64,000 nt of DNA from Rhynchospora pubera (lineage: Eukaryota > Streptophyta > Magnoliopsida > Poales > Cyperaceae). The stretch is taken from NCBI GenBank assembly GCA_028095005.1, contig CM051459.1, positions 111,635,431-111,699,430 on the forward strand, written 5' to 3'. A program made the translations under genes and the position numbers. Every line of letters begins with the position of its first letter. The stretch's first letter is position 1. The notes under the pieces are model-generated. The model was not told the DNA's origin and did no database searches. It saw only the letters and a program-made list of their open reading frames with translations. Positions 20,340 to 34,161 of the stretch are shown one piece after another.

Positions 20340-22720
20340 CCTAGAAGGTAGCATATCCTTATTAATCCTGAAAAAAGGGAAGCAACTGCACACTTTCGTT
20401 TGAAGTAAAAGAGAAGGTCTATATTTCAATTTTCCTTTGACAGGAGACCCTAATGCGCTTTTACTTAAACTGAGCTAACAAGTTTTGTCATTTGATAGTT
20501 TAATTGTAGTACCGAAGTCGGACACTCGAAGTTTTTTCTTTTCGCATCTGATTAAGAGTTCTAGAAATGTAGCTAGCAAACAACGAAATTTCTGGTTAAT
20601 TTGCTTCTTTCAGAGCAAAATCCTTGCATATGTACCCTCCCTTTTCATAATTTTCATCAACGTGTGCCACTAAGTCAAGTTTGTTTAAATTTGTTTTCAA
20701 TCCATTTTACGTAACGGAGCTTTAATTGTTCTTCTGAAAGATAATTTTGGAACTTAAGTTTTCTAGTTATTGGCTATTGGTAGCTAGTCCTCCCTTTTCA
20801 TTTTAGTTGGAGTAGTACGTTTGGTATGGTAATTATTTATTCAAAGTTACAAATTGGATGCCCAGAATATTACTAGATGCCAAATACGTACATATTATCA
20901 AGTGATTAATTGTTATTTAAGTTGGTTGGTGATCGTATCGAGAATAAAGATCATGCTAGTTTATAATTTTGTTTTTGCAAAAGATGGATTGAAGGTGAAT
21001 AAAGGTGCACCAGCACCACAATTTACTTGCAAGTTCCAGAAAAAAAAAAAAGACTAAAATGACTCTACTTCTAAGCTACCGGTGCCGTTTTAGGAAATTA
21101 CGATTGCCTCCCTTGTAATCATAATGAGTAGACAGGAGATATACTCTCTTTTTTTTTTCTAATTCTATTTAGTGCTTGTACAAAGATTCAACAATATCTC
21201 AATTGATTATCAATTTATCATAATCCAAATTATACATAAAATTTATAAAATATACCTCTTTATATTTTATTTCTTATTGTTGCCCTTCATTAAAAAGTAC
21301 TGTGCCAAATTTAATCCTTTTAGAGGTAAATGCATACTTTTAATTTTGGATGAACTCAACTAGTTGCTCAAAGTGATAAGTAAAGCTCAAATTCCAGTGA
21401 ACATGAAAGGGTTATGGGGTTTTTTTCATTGCTTTAAAAAAAGAAAAAAAAAACTTTAAAAATAAATCTTTATGTTGTATATGCTTCAAGGCTAACTTTC
21501 CATTGTAAGTTCAGCAAGTCAGTCTCGGATTCTTTTCTGGCGGGGTCGTCAGGATTCCTGGCGGGGTCGCCAGGACGGAAACTGCATTTGGACAGAAGAT
21601 GTGATCTCAGCGCCTTTTGGATTCCACCGACCCACAACGCCTCCTGAGTGATTTCTGACCTTTTTAACACCATGTTCTGATGGAAAATAGTATGAGAAAC
21701 ATATCCTATCACTCTATTCACCAAAATAGAGAGAAAGATAGAGATTGAGAGAGACGTGGTCTAGTCCGACATCCCGGAAGCACGCCATCACTATAAGGGA
21801 GGTCGATCGGACTAGTAGTGCTCTCTTTTCTTGCATGAACTAGTGATCATGGAGTACTTGATGACTACAAGTTCTCTCTCAGCGGAAGCGATTCATCCAC
21901 AACACTCAAGAATAAGCAATGGCTGGAGATAATCATGGATTCTGGTTATTTCCGCATTAAGATCCTAGAAACACTTACATCCATGACACCAATTTGTTAA
22001 ATAAATAAAAATATTGAAAGAGGTTTCCTTTATTCACTGCTAATCTAGTTGGTGGCAAGATAATTATATCTTGTGCTCCTAATCCTAGTGATTAATGATA
22101 ATAATGTTCTCCAATTGCTCCGTATCAATTTTATTCTTTCTTGTACCTTTAGGTCCTTTTCAAATCCATCTTCCACCAGTCGCTTAAAAGTCTCGCCCCA
22201 CATATCTTGACATGAAAGAGCTACTTTGCCTTTACTCTAAAATCATAGAAACAATAGAAAATGAAGAAATTGCCCAGGTGGACTTGGTTTACAAATATAT
22301 TCATAATCTTGACAAAAAAAATATTCAGCCATCCGAACTAGGTATGTTAATTCTGGCATAAGAATTGTTAAACTAATTCTATACCTTTCCCTTAAGCTTC
22401 CTCTACGCAATAAAAAGCGCCTATGGATTTTTATAATATTTATATTTCAAAGAAAAAAGATAAATAAAATTAATTTAGCCATTTACCTAAGTTGAAATAA
22501 TCATGTATAATTATCAATACCAGAAGTTTTCCAATGCAAACTTGGAAACTCTAACCATTAGTACAGAATTAGTATCTAACGGCGGATTAATAAGTTACAA
22601 AGGAGAAAATCACACAAACTGTGAATGAATAAAGGAAACAGTGTAAAAATTAATTCTAGACTAATTCTATCTAGAAATCTCCAAAAGAATGGCAACCCCA
22701 TACAGTGGTACCCTGATTGT
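20340..22720. other. Gene-free stretch
   Basis: No gene is recognisable. Around 21535-21580 a GC-rich block repeats TGGCGGGGTCG(T/C)CAGGA twice, unusual against the AT-rich surroundings. On the minus strand about 21470-21960 has the look of retroelement leader or LTR remnant but matches nothing I can name. The final part is the upstream region of the germin-like gene. Confidence 0.5.
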
Positions 22721-22724
22721 AAAG

Positions 22725-22732
22725 TATAAATA
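22725..22732 (+). promoter_or_regulatory. TATA box of the germin-like gene
   Basis: TATAAATA lies 93 bp upstream of the ATG at 22825, a normal distance for a plant promoter with a short leader. Confidence 0.6.
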
Positions 22733-22824
22733 CCAAAGCAATCGACCCAAGTTTCCCAACAGCTAGCTTGCAAAGGAAAAAGGCAAAAACCGAAGTTAAT
22801 TTTTTTTGGCAAAAACCAAGCATC

Positions 22825-24044
22825 ATGGAAAAGTCCTGTTTTTATCTTGCACTCTTCCTCTCCCTCTTCACTACAACTGTTCTTGCTGGTGATCCTGATA
22901 TGCTGCAAGATGTATGCGTAGCTGACCTCAATTCTTGTAAGTCCGCTTACTAGTTACTTAAACAGTAGAATACAATAAAAAGAAGAACTCAACATGTTTT
23001 TTTTTTTATAAATGTATGATTTCCATTACTTTAATATTTTTTTGTTGATTTGGCAATCGGCAACCAATCTTCAGGAGAAATTAAATAAATAAAAGCAATC
23101 TTTCATCTACTTTCTCCAGGCCATGTCTGCATTAAGTTCAATTTTAGTTTGCTTTAATCATCTGTTACTGTTAGGTTTTAACAGTCATACAATGTGTGTT
23201 AAGTGTGCGATAGTCCATTTAATAATTTTACTGAATTACTGATATTAGCATTTTTAAGTTTTAAGTAACTAGACAGTTATGATTAGTACAATTTTATTTT
23301 GATTTCAGTTTGTGCTTAATTATCCATTGTGTTTGAATCATTCTAAATCATTGTATACAGTATACATTTAATGATTTGAACAAGTTCAAGCTCAACAAAT
23401 TGTTCCAAATGTCCCTGTAATCTGTTAATTTGGGATCTGAAAAGACTAGTATAATATCTCTAAAGGAAAACTAGATTGATTATGGTATTGATGTGGATGC
23501 AGCTGTGAAAGTGAATGGCTTTCCCTGCAAAGCAGACATTACCGCAGATGATTTCTATTTCAAGGGCCTCGCAAATCCTGGTGCAACAAACAACACCATG
23601 GGCTCAGTAGTTACAGGTGCTAATGTAGAAAAAGTTCCAGGATTAAACACCCTAGGCGTGTCCCTATCACGTATTGACTATGCCCCCGGTGGCCTCAACC
23701 CGCCACACACCCACCCGCGTGCCACCGAGATGATATTTGTTTTGGAAGGGGAACTTGAAGTCGGATTCATCACTACAAGCAATAAGCTCTTTACCAAAAA
23801 TATTACTAAAGGGGATATTTTTGTTTTCCCAAGGGGATTGGTGCATTTTCAAAAGAACAATGGGGTCGAACCAGCGGCAGTCATAGCAGCATTTAATAGT
23901 CAGTTGCCAGGTACACAATCACTTGCAGTGACACTTTTTGGGTCTACACCAGAGGTGCCAGAAAGTGTATTGACAAAGGCATTCCAAGTCGGAACCAAAG
24001 AGGTGGATAAGATTAAATCCAGATTTGCCCCGAAGAAGAACTAA
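22825..24044 (+). CDS. GLP: Germin-like protein, secreted cupin, two exons
   Basis: Exons 22825-22936 and 23503-24044 (donor GTAAGTCC, acceptor GATGCAG) join in frame to encode 217 residues, the usual germin-like length. Residues 1-21 form a signal peptide ending VLA before GDPDMLQD, so the product is apoplastic. Cys residues in DVCVAD and GFPCKAD are the conserved disulfide pair. Germin box 1 is NPPHTHPRATE with its H-x-H and Glu metal ligands, and box 2 is GDIFVFPRGLVHFQKNNG with the third His. These give a bicupin fold that usually binds manganese and assembles as a hexamer; members act as superoxide dismutases or oxidases in the cell wall. NNT and NIT are possible N-glycosylation sites. 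The N-terminal DPDMLQD and the box sequences place it with germin-like rather than true oxalate-oxidase germins. The specific activity cannot be read from sequence. An AATAAA-like site lies near 24208. Confidence 0.93.
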
Positions 24045-24049
24045 GTGAA

Positions 24050-26990
24050 AATGACATCAGTCTGAGGGACTCAATTGAAATTTATGCTTTTGTGGTTAAT
24101 TATTGTTGTGACTGTTCTCATTTCATTGAGAGGCTTCATTGTGGAACGAGAAAGACATGTTTGTTTACTGTAACACTAATTTGTTCTTTGCTCAATTATT
24201 TTAATAGAAATAAACATGTTGTCCAATAATTAGCATTGTTCTAGATGAAAATGTGTTTATCTTTTTAATTATAATTATTTTTAGTTATTTTTCTCTAATT
24301 CTCTTACAAGAGTTGCTTTTATGTTCTTGATTTACAAATTTCAGCTTATTGCAAGGATTCTGTTATCCTCATAGATTCTGACAAGGTGTGATTTGTGTGT
24401 GTGTGTAAAGGAGGGTGGTTTGGCAGCTTGTGTAAAACTTCATGTCATAGATTGCTTTAGCTATATTTGGTATGTTTTGTGTAAATTACTAGTCTCCAAT
24501 ATCGGATCGGATCCAGAAGATCAGAAATAAGTAACTTCACTATTAACATCATTCTTAATGATCCAAAAGCAATCTCGACATCATTTTTACTCTATGATTT
24601 TGGAAGTTAATGATTTCTCATTTTTTACATTTTACTCAATGCTTTTGGAAGTTAATGATTTCTCTTAATTGATTTTATGAGATAAGACTCACACCAACTC
24701 CCTATTGACTTCACATCAAATACAGAAACGACTACCAACCAAGAAAAAAAGTATTCCCAATACCGATACCGATACCATCCAACTAAGCGTCATTTCATAT
24801 TAGTCTCGTCCTTTCATTCTTCTAACCACTAATATCGGTAAATTATAGTCTATAGGTTAGTCTTCTACCGCAAGAGGTGGTAGAATTTATTCTATTATAG
24901 GTATGAATTTTAGATTAAATGTTTCAGTTAAGCCAAATCACTGAAAATGGATTCGATTAATAGCATTTGATTGGAACCCCATTTAAATTCTGCTTGATTT
25001 TATTTTTGAAAGTTCAAATGGCCAATTTGAACCATTCATTATGAAAATATACCTGTGGATCAAATTTTGCATGTTTAAAAATTTTTAACTATTTTTCAGA
25101 TTTTTAAAAATTATTTTTTAGGTTCCATAATTAATTAGATTAAAGATTTTCTAAAATTCTAAAAAAAATTGTAAAAAAAAAATCAGAAAATTGTAAAAAT
25201 TTGTTTGCGAGGAGATTTTAATATGTGGGCTGAAAGGATCCAATTGGATAAGACCCAGTCAATTGCATCTCTTTGCTAAAGGGTGCGAATTGTCTTTAAT
25301 ATATACACTGATATGGTCATTTCAGTGGGTGTAAGACAGAATTAAGAAAGAGAGAAACTCCACTTCATTCGTGCTTTTCTCCAAAAAGGCACAAATCACC
25401 ATTAGAGAGTGATTCCTACACCTATTTGAGTGATTTCGGTTTGAGCAGTCTAGTAGGCACTTGGACTGTGAATAGTGTGGTTTCTTATAGCGATCCACCA
25501 GTGGTAGGAGCAAGGAGAAGGCAAGCAAGGCGCTGTGGTGCGAAATTGTGAAAGAAGAACGATCCAAGTCTTCCGCTGTATTGTATGAACTCTGACTTGT
25601 TTTTTCTTACAGAGATCACGTTGAACAGTCGGATCGACGATTTAAATTTCAAAATTGAGATATGACCGTTGATTTACTGTGGCACTAATATGAGGAAAAA
25701 TTCTGGAATTTAATTGAATCCGTTTTCTTGTAAAATTCTAGATTATATGAGATTTTTAATATATCACTAGACAACTAATGTAAATATAATGAGTTTCATC
25801 CCTGCCTACTGAATATGGATCACTCTCTCCAACATCTTCACTATCCTGAATCAGATTTTCAACTGTATTTGGAAACAAGCTCTGGGACGGGATCCACCAA
25901 CATCTTGAAACATTCATCCAAAATCGAGTTAGAGGTAAAATCATAGCTGCTGGTGATCTACCATTCTTTGGCGAGGTGATTAAAGAAATTTTCCTTTCTT
26001 TCTACCTCACAAATTCAAAAATAGCACCACAAATAATAGAGTAACATTTTTATATGCTCCTTTAATCCTTGGAATACAGTTCCACATATCATTATAGAGA
26101 ATTAAAATCTCTCTCCCGGTTATTATAGCACCAGCAATTATTTAAATATTGGAAGCAGAAACTGTAAAAATAATCGACAGAATAACAAACAAGTGGAATT
26201 TTCTGTTGAAGGCCTGCAGCAGCCAACTTGGGTCTTGATCCATAAAGCCCAGTAAAAGAACTGATACAGATGTCTACAGAAATTACTAATCTAAAAGTGC
26301 TGATTTTAGAAATATCAGGAAATTACTAATCTATGTAAGCTTCTAGAAGGATCATTGTCTGTAATTATCTACGCAGTTCTTTAAAATCAAGTAAATTCTG
26401 CTTCAAACACCAGTTGATTTTTTTTTTTTTTTAGATGCAATTGGATGTGTTGATCAAAGTTGAAACTGATGCCTAGCAATACCAGTACCATTTTTAGAAA
26501 TTGTCAGATTCCAATCTTGTATAAATTTTTTTTTCTAAATCAAATCTGTTTAAACGACACAAACTTCATCAAATAATAAACAACAAAATATTAAATAAAT
26601 GTAGGTTAACTTTAAGTTTGCATCACATAAAACTATTAAATAATGGTGCGACTAATACACCCTTTGTATAACATACATATAAAAGCATGTGTCAGATAAC
26701 ATATTTTCAGATTCCCATAACAATTCATGTGTGCTGCTTCAAATGTTGAACTATGGGTATCTATTGCTAGTGTTAGATTTCTTCCTTACATACTTGTGTA
26801 ATGGGTGCCCCATGTATGTGATTCCTTGCCTCACCTTTCCCTTCACAATATGCTCTCATAACATTGCTTGGGTTATTCATTCCTACCATTGCTTCAGTGC
26901 CCCTCTTACTTCATCTCTTTCTTGACAGAGAAGGCGAACCTTTTCTTACCTAGCTAGTGTCTTTAATATATGTATATACCAATGTACTTT
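24050..26990. other. Gene-free intergenic stretch
   Basis: No gene is supported. A ~56-bp tandem duplication (TTTTGGAAGTTAATGATTTC repeated) lies at about 24582-24669, and there are short GT and T runs. About 25320-25600 has the composition of an LTR leader (purine- and G-rich, with regular GGCACTTGG and AGCGATCCACC words) and could be an old copia remnant, but no second LTR or coding part was seen. Confidence 0.45.
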
Positions 26991-27191
26991 TGTGTCTAGT
27001 GCTCTAGTCCTTTGGTTTGCAGATTGTGGGAGGCAACCTGAAGGTGGGTATGTCTAAATATTCTTTTTCCTAGTTCATTGGTTTGTTTCCAGTACATGCA
27101 TGCATCATATTGCTTATTCTGTGTTTCTTTGTTAACAAAGAAATTTATTCATCTAATTTTAATGATGGCAGGATTTTAAGGATACAGATAA

Positions 27192-30100
27192 ATGGCAGCT
27201 GGAACTGCATATTTACTTCATGGAATGATCCAAGCCACCATTTCTGAGGCAATTTTCAATTCACCAGCAGGAACTACTCGTGATGTTTTTCAAGAGCCAA
27301 TCCATAAGGTATTTTAATAACGTCTAAGATACAACTGACATTTTACCATTAAAAATAAAAAAAGAATATAACTGACGGGCATTGCTACAATTTACAAGTA
27401 CATTCTATCACGCAAAATCCCACCAACACCTATAAGAGGTCATGATACAGGCCAGATTAGATCGCAGTAACAAATGTTTGCTTTATCGACCACTGTTTAA
27501 GCTTTCTTCCAAACAAAACAAAAAAAAAAACGACCAAAATTGTTACTTTAATGCTAGCAAGATCCGTGGACCTTGGGCCTAAACAAATTTGACCTTCTAA
27601 TTGCCTTTGTAAGCCCATAAATATCTCCTTATCTTTATGGGTAAAAAAAATAGTCTTATACTTTGCAATGTCATGATTTTAGTTAATTAACTTTATGATC
27701 GTGCCGCTGCCCGGCCATCTAAAAAAAACTTTATGATCGTGCTTCCGAGACGGTACATTAAAGGATTTAATTGAGAAAAATGTTTTGGATACTGAAAGCT
27801 TAAGTGTGAGTTCCCTTAACTTTATTCTTTATGTTTTGGGTAAATGTCTTAGAATTGGATAATTAATTGACTCAGTGTTGTTGGCACAAATTGAGACCTA
27901 ATTAAATTCCAGTGTGGCTGTACCTTTTCGAGCTACCAACCAAAATCAAAGCACTCAGTTTAGTTATTGCCAAAATCAAATTTCTAGGTTGCAACTTTGT
28001 TTTTAAACAGCCAACACAAAGCATTAATTAAGAGGAGCTAGTGCTATAATGATACATATATTCGAATTAAAAATTGCAGACTATATCAAGAAGGCTTAAA
28101 AAGAGATTTTCATGGGTGAAGAGGTTGTCATTCTGCCAACCGCAGGTACTTAGCATTGATTTTAATTATTTACACTTCCCAGATTATATATGTGCTGATT
28201 GACAACTAATTAACTAATGACAGATTGAAGGAATAGAAGTTAACATTACCAAGGGGTCCGGAAAGCTTTATGCAACAATAGATGTGCAGAAGGCAAGACT
28301 TGCACGGACTCGTGTAGTGAAGAATGAAACCACAAATCCGCACTGGGACGAGTCTTTCCATGTGTACTGTGCACATCACGCAGCCCATATCGTGTTCACA
28401 GTCAAGTCGGATGAAACCATAGGAGCAACCCTTATAGGAAGAGCTTATCTCCCTGTACAGGAAGTTTTGAATGGTCAGGAGGTCGACCGATGGCTTGCAA
28501 TTTACAATGAGGATAAAACAGTAGTAGATGGTGGAGCCAAGATACATGTCCGGTTGCAATACGTGGCTGTGGCATATGACCCTGCTTTGAATTGGGGAAG
28601 AGGGATCGGAGGCCCAAGTTTCCCCGGTGTCCCACACACTTTTTTCCCACAGAGGCGCGGGTGTAGGCTTACACTTTATCAAGATGCACATATTGCAAGA
28701 AGTTTCTACCCCCGCATCGCACTCTCTGATGGCACGTATTACGAGCCTCGTCGATGTTGGGAGGATGTGTTTGATGCCATAAACAACGCCCGGCAATTTA
28801 TTTACATAACTGGGTGGTCTGTTTATGCAAATATCACTCTAATAAGAGACCCACAATCACAGGTGGCTAATCGTGAAGGGGAAGCCGTTCTTACTCTAAC
28901 TCTTGGTGAGCTGTTGAAGAGGAAGGCTCAAGAAGGTGTTAGAGTACTCATGCTGGTTTGGAATGACCGGACATCGGTGGGACTTGGGCCAATTAAAAAG
29001 GATGGATTGATGGCGACACATGATCAAGACACAGCTAAGTACTTTCAAGGTACGGGTGTGCACTGTGTTCTGTGCCCCCGTAATCCCGATGAAGGAGGTA
29101 GCTATGTTAAAGATCTTGAGGTGGCAACCATGTTCACACACCATCAAAAATCTGTGATAGTGGATTGTGGTTCTACTAGAGATGCTAAGTGGTGGAGAAA
29201 AACAAGGCGGAATGAGATGAAAATAGTAAGCTTTGTCGGCGGTATAGACCTTTGTGATGGACGATATGATACGCAAGACCACCCAGTGTTCCAAACACTT
29301 AACACAACACACCATGATGATTTTCATCAACCTAATTTTGCAGGGTCGTCAATAAACAAAGGCGGACCGAGAGAACCATGGCACGACATACATTGTCGGA
29401 TAGAAGGGGCAGCAGCATGGGATGTGCTCTGCAATTTCGAACAGAGATGGAGGAAGCAGGGTTCAGGTGACCACCTATTGATCCCCGTTGACTACACCGC
29501 TGCTCAAGAGTCCCAAGAGATGCCAACAGAAGAGGATGGAGACACGTGGAATGTGCAAGTGTTCAGATCAATTGATGGGGGAGCAGTGGCAGGGTTTCCC
29601 GAGGATCCACAGGATGCATGTGCACTTGGCCTAGTTACTGGCAAGAACCAAGTGATCGAGCGAAGTATCCAAGATGCCTACATTCACGCCATCCGTAGAG
29701 CTAAGAACTTTATCTATATTGAAAACCAATACTTTCTTGGAAGCTCTTATGCATGGAGGCCCAATGATGGGGTCAAAGTCGAGGATATCGGTGCATTACA
29801 TCTGATCCCAAGGGAGCTTTCCCTGAAAATTACCAGTAAAATTGAGGCTGGAGAGAGGTTTACAGTGTATATAGTTGTCCCGATGTGGCCGGAGGGCATT
29901 CCAGAGAGTGCATCGGTCCAAGCCATCTTAGATTGGCAGCGCAGGACGATCGAGATGATGTATGCTGATATCACATTGGCGCTTCGCTCAAAGGGAATTT
30001 GGGCAGATCCTAAGGATTACTTGAGCTTTTTCTGTCTAGGCAACCGAGAGTTGTATAGGAATGGAGAGTATATGCCTGCTGGGAGGCCAGACCCTGATAC

Positions 30101-30751
30101 TGACTATAGCAGAGCTCAACAAGCTAGAAGGTTCATGATTTATGTTCATGCAAAGATGATGATAGGTAATCACAATTGCTCTCAACTTTTGCATATAATC
30201 TCATAACTTGTCTTTATCACTTCTAAAAAATCTCTCGATTGTTCGAATTTTTGTCTAATTATAAAAATCGTTTAACTATCTGTCTTGTAATTATTTGTTT
30301 GACACTGACAACAGTTGATGATGAATACATTATCATTGGATCGGCAAACATTAATGAAAGGTCCATGGATGGAGGTAGAGACTCAGAGATTGCCATGGGA
30401 GGCTACCAACCAAACCACCTAACCACCAACAATCAGTTGGCCAGAGGACAGATTCATGGCTTTCGCATGGCGCTCTGGTTTGAGCACCTCAGGCAGCTGG
30501 ACAATGCATTCCTCCAACCAGAGAGTCTCGAGTGCATTCGAAAGGTGAATCAGATAGCAAATCAGTACTGGAATATATATGCCAGTCCAGCACAACGCGA
30601 CTTACCAGGACATTTACTAAGCTACCCTATCAGAATTAATTCTGATAATGGACAGGTGACAGAGCTGCCAGGAATGGAGGTATTTCCTGACACCAAGGCT
30701 TCTGTTCTTGGCCACAAGTCTGACTATCTGCCGCCTATTCTTACTACTTGA
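27192..30751 (+). CDS. PLD: Phospholipase D, alpha type, four coding exons
   Basis: Coding exons 27192-27308, 28080-28145, 28224-30165 and 30315-30751 sum to 2562 nt, giving 853 residues. All junctions are GT-AG and keep frame. The enzyme hydrolyses phospholipids such as phosphatidylcholine to phosphatidic acid and a head group. An N-terminal C2 domain (roughly residues 1-180) gives calcium-dependent membrane binding. The two catalytic HKD motifs are HQKSVIVD (about 29143-29166, exon 3) and HAKMMIVDDE, which is split by the last intron (about 30148-30326). The C-terminus PGMEVFPDTKASVLGHKSDY is typical of plant PLD alpha. At 853 residues it is somewhat longer than the usual ~810; the small second exon (22 residues, basic) accounts for much of this. 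A possible 5'UTR intron (donor 27044, acceptor ending 27171) lies upstream, as seen in other PLD alpha genes. Which alpha isoform it is cannot be told. Confidence 0.93.
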
Positions 30752-30769
30752 TATTGTATGAAGTACTGG

Positions 30770-33700
30770 TCTCATATTCTAACAGATATTTATAGTGTGG
30801 GTTGGACAATATATGTAAATAATGACTATATATGTTGTTATGCTTTTCATATAGTAAATTAATTGATCATCTTACAAGATATGATGTGTTGTGTGCTATG
30901 TTTATGTATATACCTTGCTGTAAAACTTGAAGTTGTATACGTATTGGTTGATGTGTGTATGCTTCATAGCAAAAAATTATCATTTTTTTTTAAGAAAAAA
31001 TAGTATAAGCTCCTTGCATTATTGGAAAAAGGAAAAACAAATTGCACAAGAATGATGTATTTATTATAAAGAGACATACCCCAAAAACCTCTAGAACTGG
31101 AACGAGCACCTATGCATCAGCTTCTTGGGAAGCATACACAATTCTCCATTTCATTTTTCTTTTTGCCCATTTTAGTGCAGTATATGTATGTAACTAACAA
31201 AATTAAAATTAATATGCTAGGACCTCAGTTCAGATCAACCATCATTGTCCAGTACTAAAAAACTTAATTCTACTAACTAAAACCTAATGTACCAATAAAC
31301 TGGTACAGTACCGAACTCGGCCGTGCCTCAGTGAACTGCGACAGCACATACACTTGGCAGAACTTCAATGAACGACATTTAAATGCAAACACCCAACTTC
31401 TTTGCACAATGTATATAAGGTTATTTATTGCAACAAGCAAACTATGAATTGCATAAGTAATCTTCGCCAAATATTTTTTTCAAATTTTAATAATTATTTT
31501 TTTCTATCTGTTGTTTTTTTTTTTTTTAATTGAAGCCTCTACATGTGCACAACCAATATATATACCTATAATATGGGTTCCATTTTGATTTTGCAAACAG
31601 GCAAAAAGGCCATGTTTGGACGGTTTGTGTAAGTGGATCACATCAGAACAGAAGGCAGATTAATATGCGCAGCTATTTGTTTTTTAATTTATTTTATATG
31701 ATTAAATAAACTTTCAACAGTACCCTGTGTAATTACAATAACATTTGCGGCGCTCTTGGTTGGCATTAAACAAGTATCAAGTTGTAACGATTTTTTGCCA
31801 ATTTTATACTCTCTGTCCAATGTTTCAACTTTTATTTTTAGTTTGCTTTATTTCTACAGTGAACTTTGGAATTATGTGTAGATATTTTTTAAAAAAATGG
31901 AACGATGTTCAGGCCGACTTTCCATCAAAAGAAATAAAGTGATAATTTTGAATACTAGCAAGAACTGTTGGTTTTTTTTATAGAATATTGAGATGCTCAC
32001 GTACAAGAAAAGCACACGCAACTGCTATGTTTTCTTTTGAGCAGCAAACATCCCCACTGCCACAGTCCATGGACAAGCAAATGTCAGGTCCCAGATGCCA
32101 TGACAAAATGCTATGGTATTCTAGGCCCCGCTTCTCTGAATACCATCATGTGATGTGATCTACTGAGTTGCTTTTCGATCGGACAACACAGATCTGCATA
32201 AGGGCTTTGCGCGCTGCCACATTTTTTTGTAAACTTTTTCCCTTACATAAACTTCAATTCTTATGGTAAGTGACATGTGCAATTGTGCATCTCACCTATA
32301 TTTGGTTGGGTATTGAATCTGTATGACCCAACTCAATCCATTTCATAGTTTTGTAATTATCTTTCGATATAAAAAGTAATTAAAATGTCGAATATTATCG
32401 AAATTTATTGATTTATTTGATTTGTATTCAATCTAATTGGTCTATAAACCCATCAGATCGGTAAATAAAAGGTTGCTGACATGTCGTAGTCAGGTCTAAT
32501 ATGTATTATATATAGAGAGAGAGAATGGATATAGTAGACTGATGTGTACGGATCGTCTCCGTACATATGAGTCATTTCTCAAGGTCCAAAATTTAAACGG
32601 TCAATCCGAACTGTTCAAATTGTTCTCCATATTGAAAAATCCATATAGACCAAATTTTACAATTTGTCAATTTTTTTTACTATTTATTATGGTATTTAAA
32701 AAAAATACTATAATTGGAGTATTTTAGGCCCTCCAATTTGAAAATATCATAATAAATAGTAAAAAATTCAAAAAAATATAAAATTTGGTCTATCTAGATT
32801 TTTCAATATGGAGAATAACTTGGTTTGGATTGACTGTTACACATCAGTGTACTATATCCATTCTCTCTATATATGTATATGGGTGTGTGTCTGTGTGTAT
32901 GTATGTTGCTCGATATATTTACAGACGGACAACTTGGGTGGACCAAATAACAAAGTCAATTCTTAAATTTTATGCTATACAGTTAAAATTGAAAAATAAA
33001 AGGTTAGGAACAAAAATGTAAATGAAAAATAGTTCAGCAAAATGCTATAAAATTATCAACATAAAGGAATTTAAGAAAAGAAATTCTTCTAGCGATTAGA
33101 ATTCAAAGTTTTAGAAATATTTCTTCCTCTTAGTATGCGAGTTATGTTCGGGTCTATAACTAAATATTATACCATAGTCATTGTTTGTTTAAGTTATGTC
33201 GTCATTAGTTAAAGTGTTAATACATCTCTAGTTCCTACTTAATTTAAAGATTCTAAATTTGAAAGGTGTATCCAATCTTTATATACAATTTGTATCATTG
33301 ATTTTTGTATTTTGACTTAATATATGGTTTAGATGTTAACTACAAATAAAAGCCTAAGTCTTCGGTTTCAAATGAAAAATATTAAATGTGCAATCATTTT
33401 TTAAAAATAAAGAAATAAATTATGGACAAATATTTATCAAATGAGAAAATTAAAAAAAAAACTCATTACAATTTCATCATATCCAAATATATATAAATCT
33501 CTATTATTACTAAATAATTTTATTTGATACTCGATATTATGTAAAAAAATAATAAATTAAATTAGAACATATCTATTATGGTGATGCCACACGTTTGGCT
33601 GGGTACGTGTAATTATAATTAAATAAACCACGTCACAGATAACAAGAACGGTGGAGCGTTGTACAGTGAAAAAAAGTCCATGTATATATGTTTTGCAAGA

Positions 33701-33880
33701 TTGAGCATCATATATTCATATTGCAAATAAGTCAGGGTTTTATTTTAAAAAATGCCCACTTGTGCGCAGTGTTTATAATACCGTACCGGCACTCTTACTG
33801 GTCAGATGGCCGAAATTTGATATTTTTTTATATTTTGAAAATTTTTTGGTTTTTGGTCTCACGATACCGGTTACCACCGT
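30770..33880. other. Gene-free AT-rich stretch
   Basis: No gene is supported. The longest ORFs (65-78 aa) have no recognisable features. One MITE at about 32511-32871 is listed separately. Several T and A runs are present. Confidence 0.55.
32511..32871. mobile_element. MITE with long terminal inverted repeats
   Basis: The left end AGAATGGATATAGTAGACTG and the right end, read on the other strand (AGAATGGATATAGTACACTG), match with one mismatch. The interior is also palindromic: the ACCAAATTTTAC, TACTATTTATTATG and CCATATTGAAAAATC blocks recur inverted, so the whole ~360 bp can fold back. It is flanked by TA-rich sequence, and a TA duplication is possible but not provable. No coding capacity. 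Confidence 0.7.
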
Positions 33881-33889
33881 ATTACATCC

Positions 33890-34161
33890 AAGGTTAATGG
33901 TGGCAAAAAAGCTCGTAGCTCCTGGTTGGTTCAAGATTGATTCGACTTTTATTCAAAATTGACTCGCTTGATTTGGACTTCAAGCTAATTCGACTCGCTT
34001 GAGTTTAACTTGAAATTATCTCGAAATATAATTTTATTAACTAATTTATAATATTTGTCATCTAATTTGATATATAATTTATTTTCTTATATATAAATAC
34101 AAATTTTTAAAATTTTTATTATAAATGGATTAAAAATTAGTTTATAAATAAGAAATTATAT
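33890..34161. repeat. Left flank of the copia insertion, probably part of an older hAT-like element
   Basis: This stretch and 45828-46028 on the other side of the copia element share TCGACTT/AAGTCGA and ACTCGCTTGA-like words in inverted orientation. ATCCAAG occurs at both outer ends (about 33886-33892 and 46026-46032), and the end GGCCGGCAATGAG (minus strand) resembles hAT MITE ends. The copia element appears to have landed in this older repeat. Confidence 0.35.

Noticed and set aside
22576..22908. Minus-strand 110-aa ORF over the germin-like promoter and exon 1
   Set aside because: Covers the TATA box and signal-peptide exon in antisense and has no recognisable features.
28206..29330. Minus-strand ORFs of 196 and 144 aa within the PLD gene
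   Set aside because: Antisense shadows of a long, strongly conserved coding exon.
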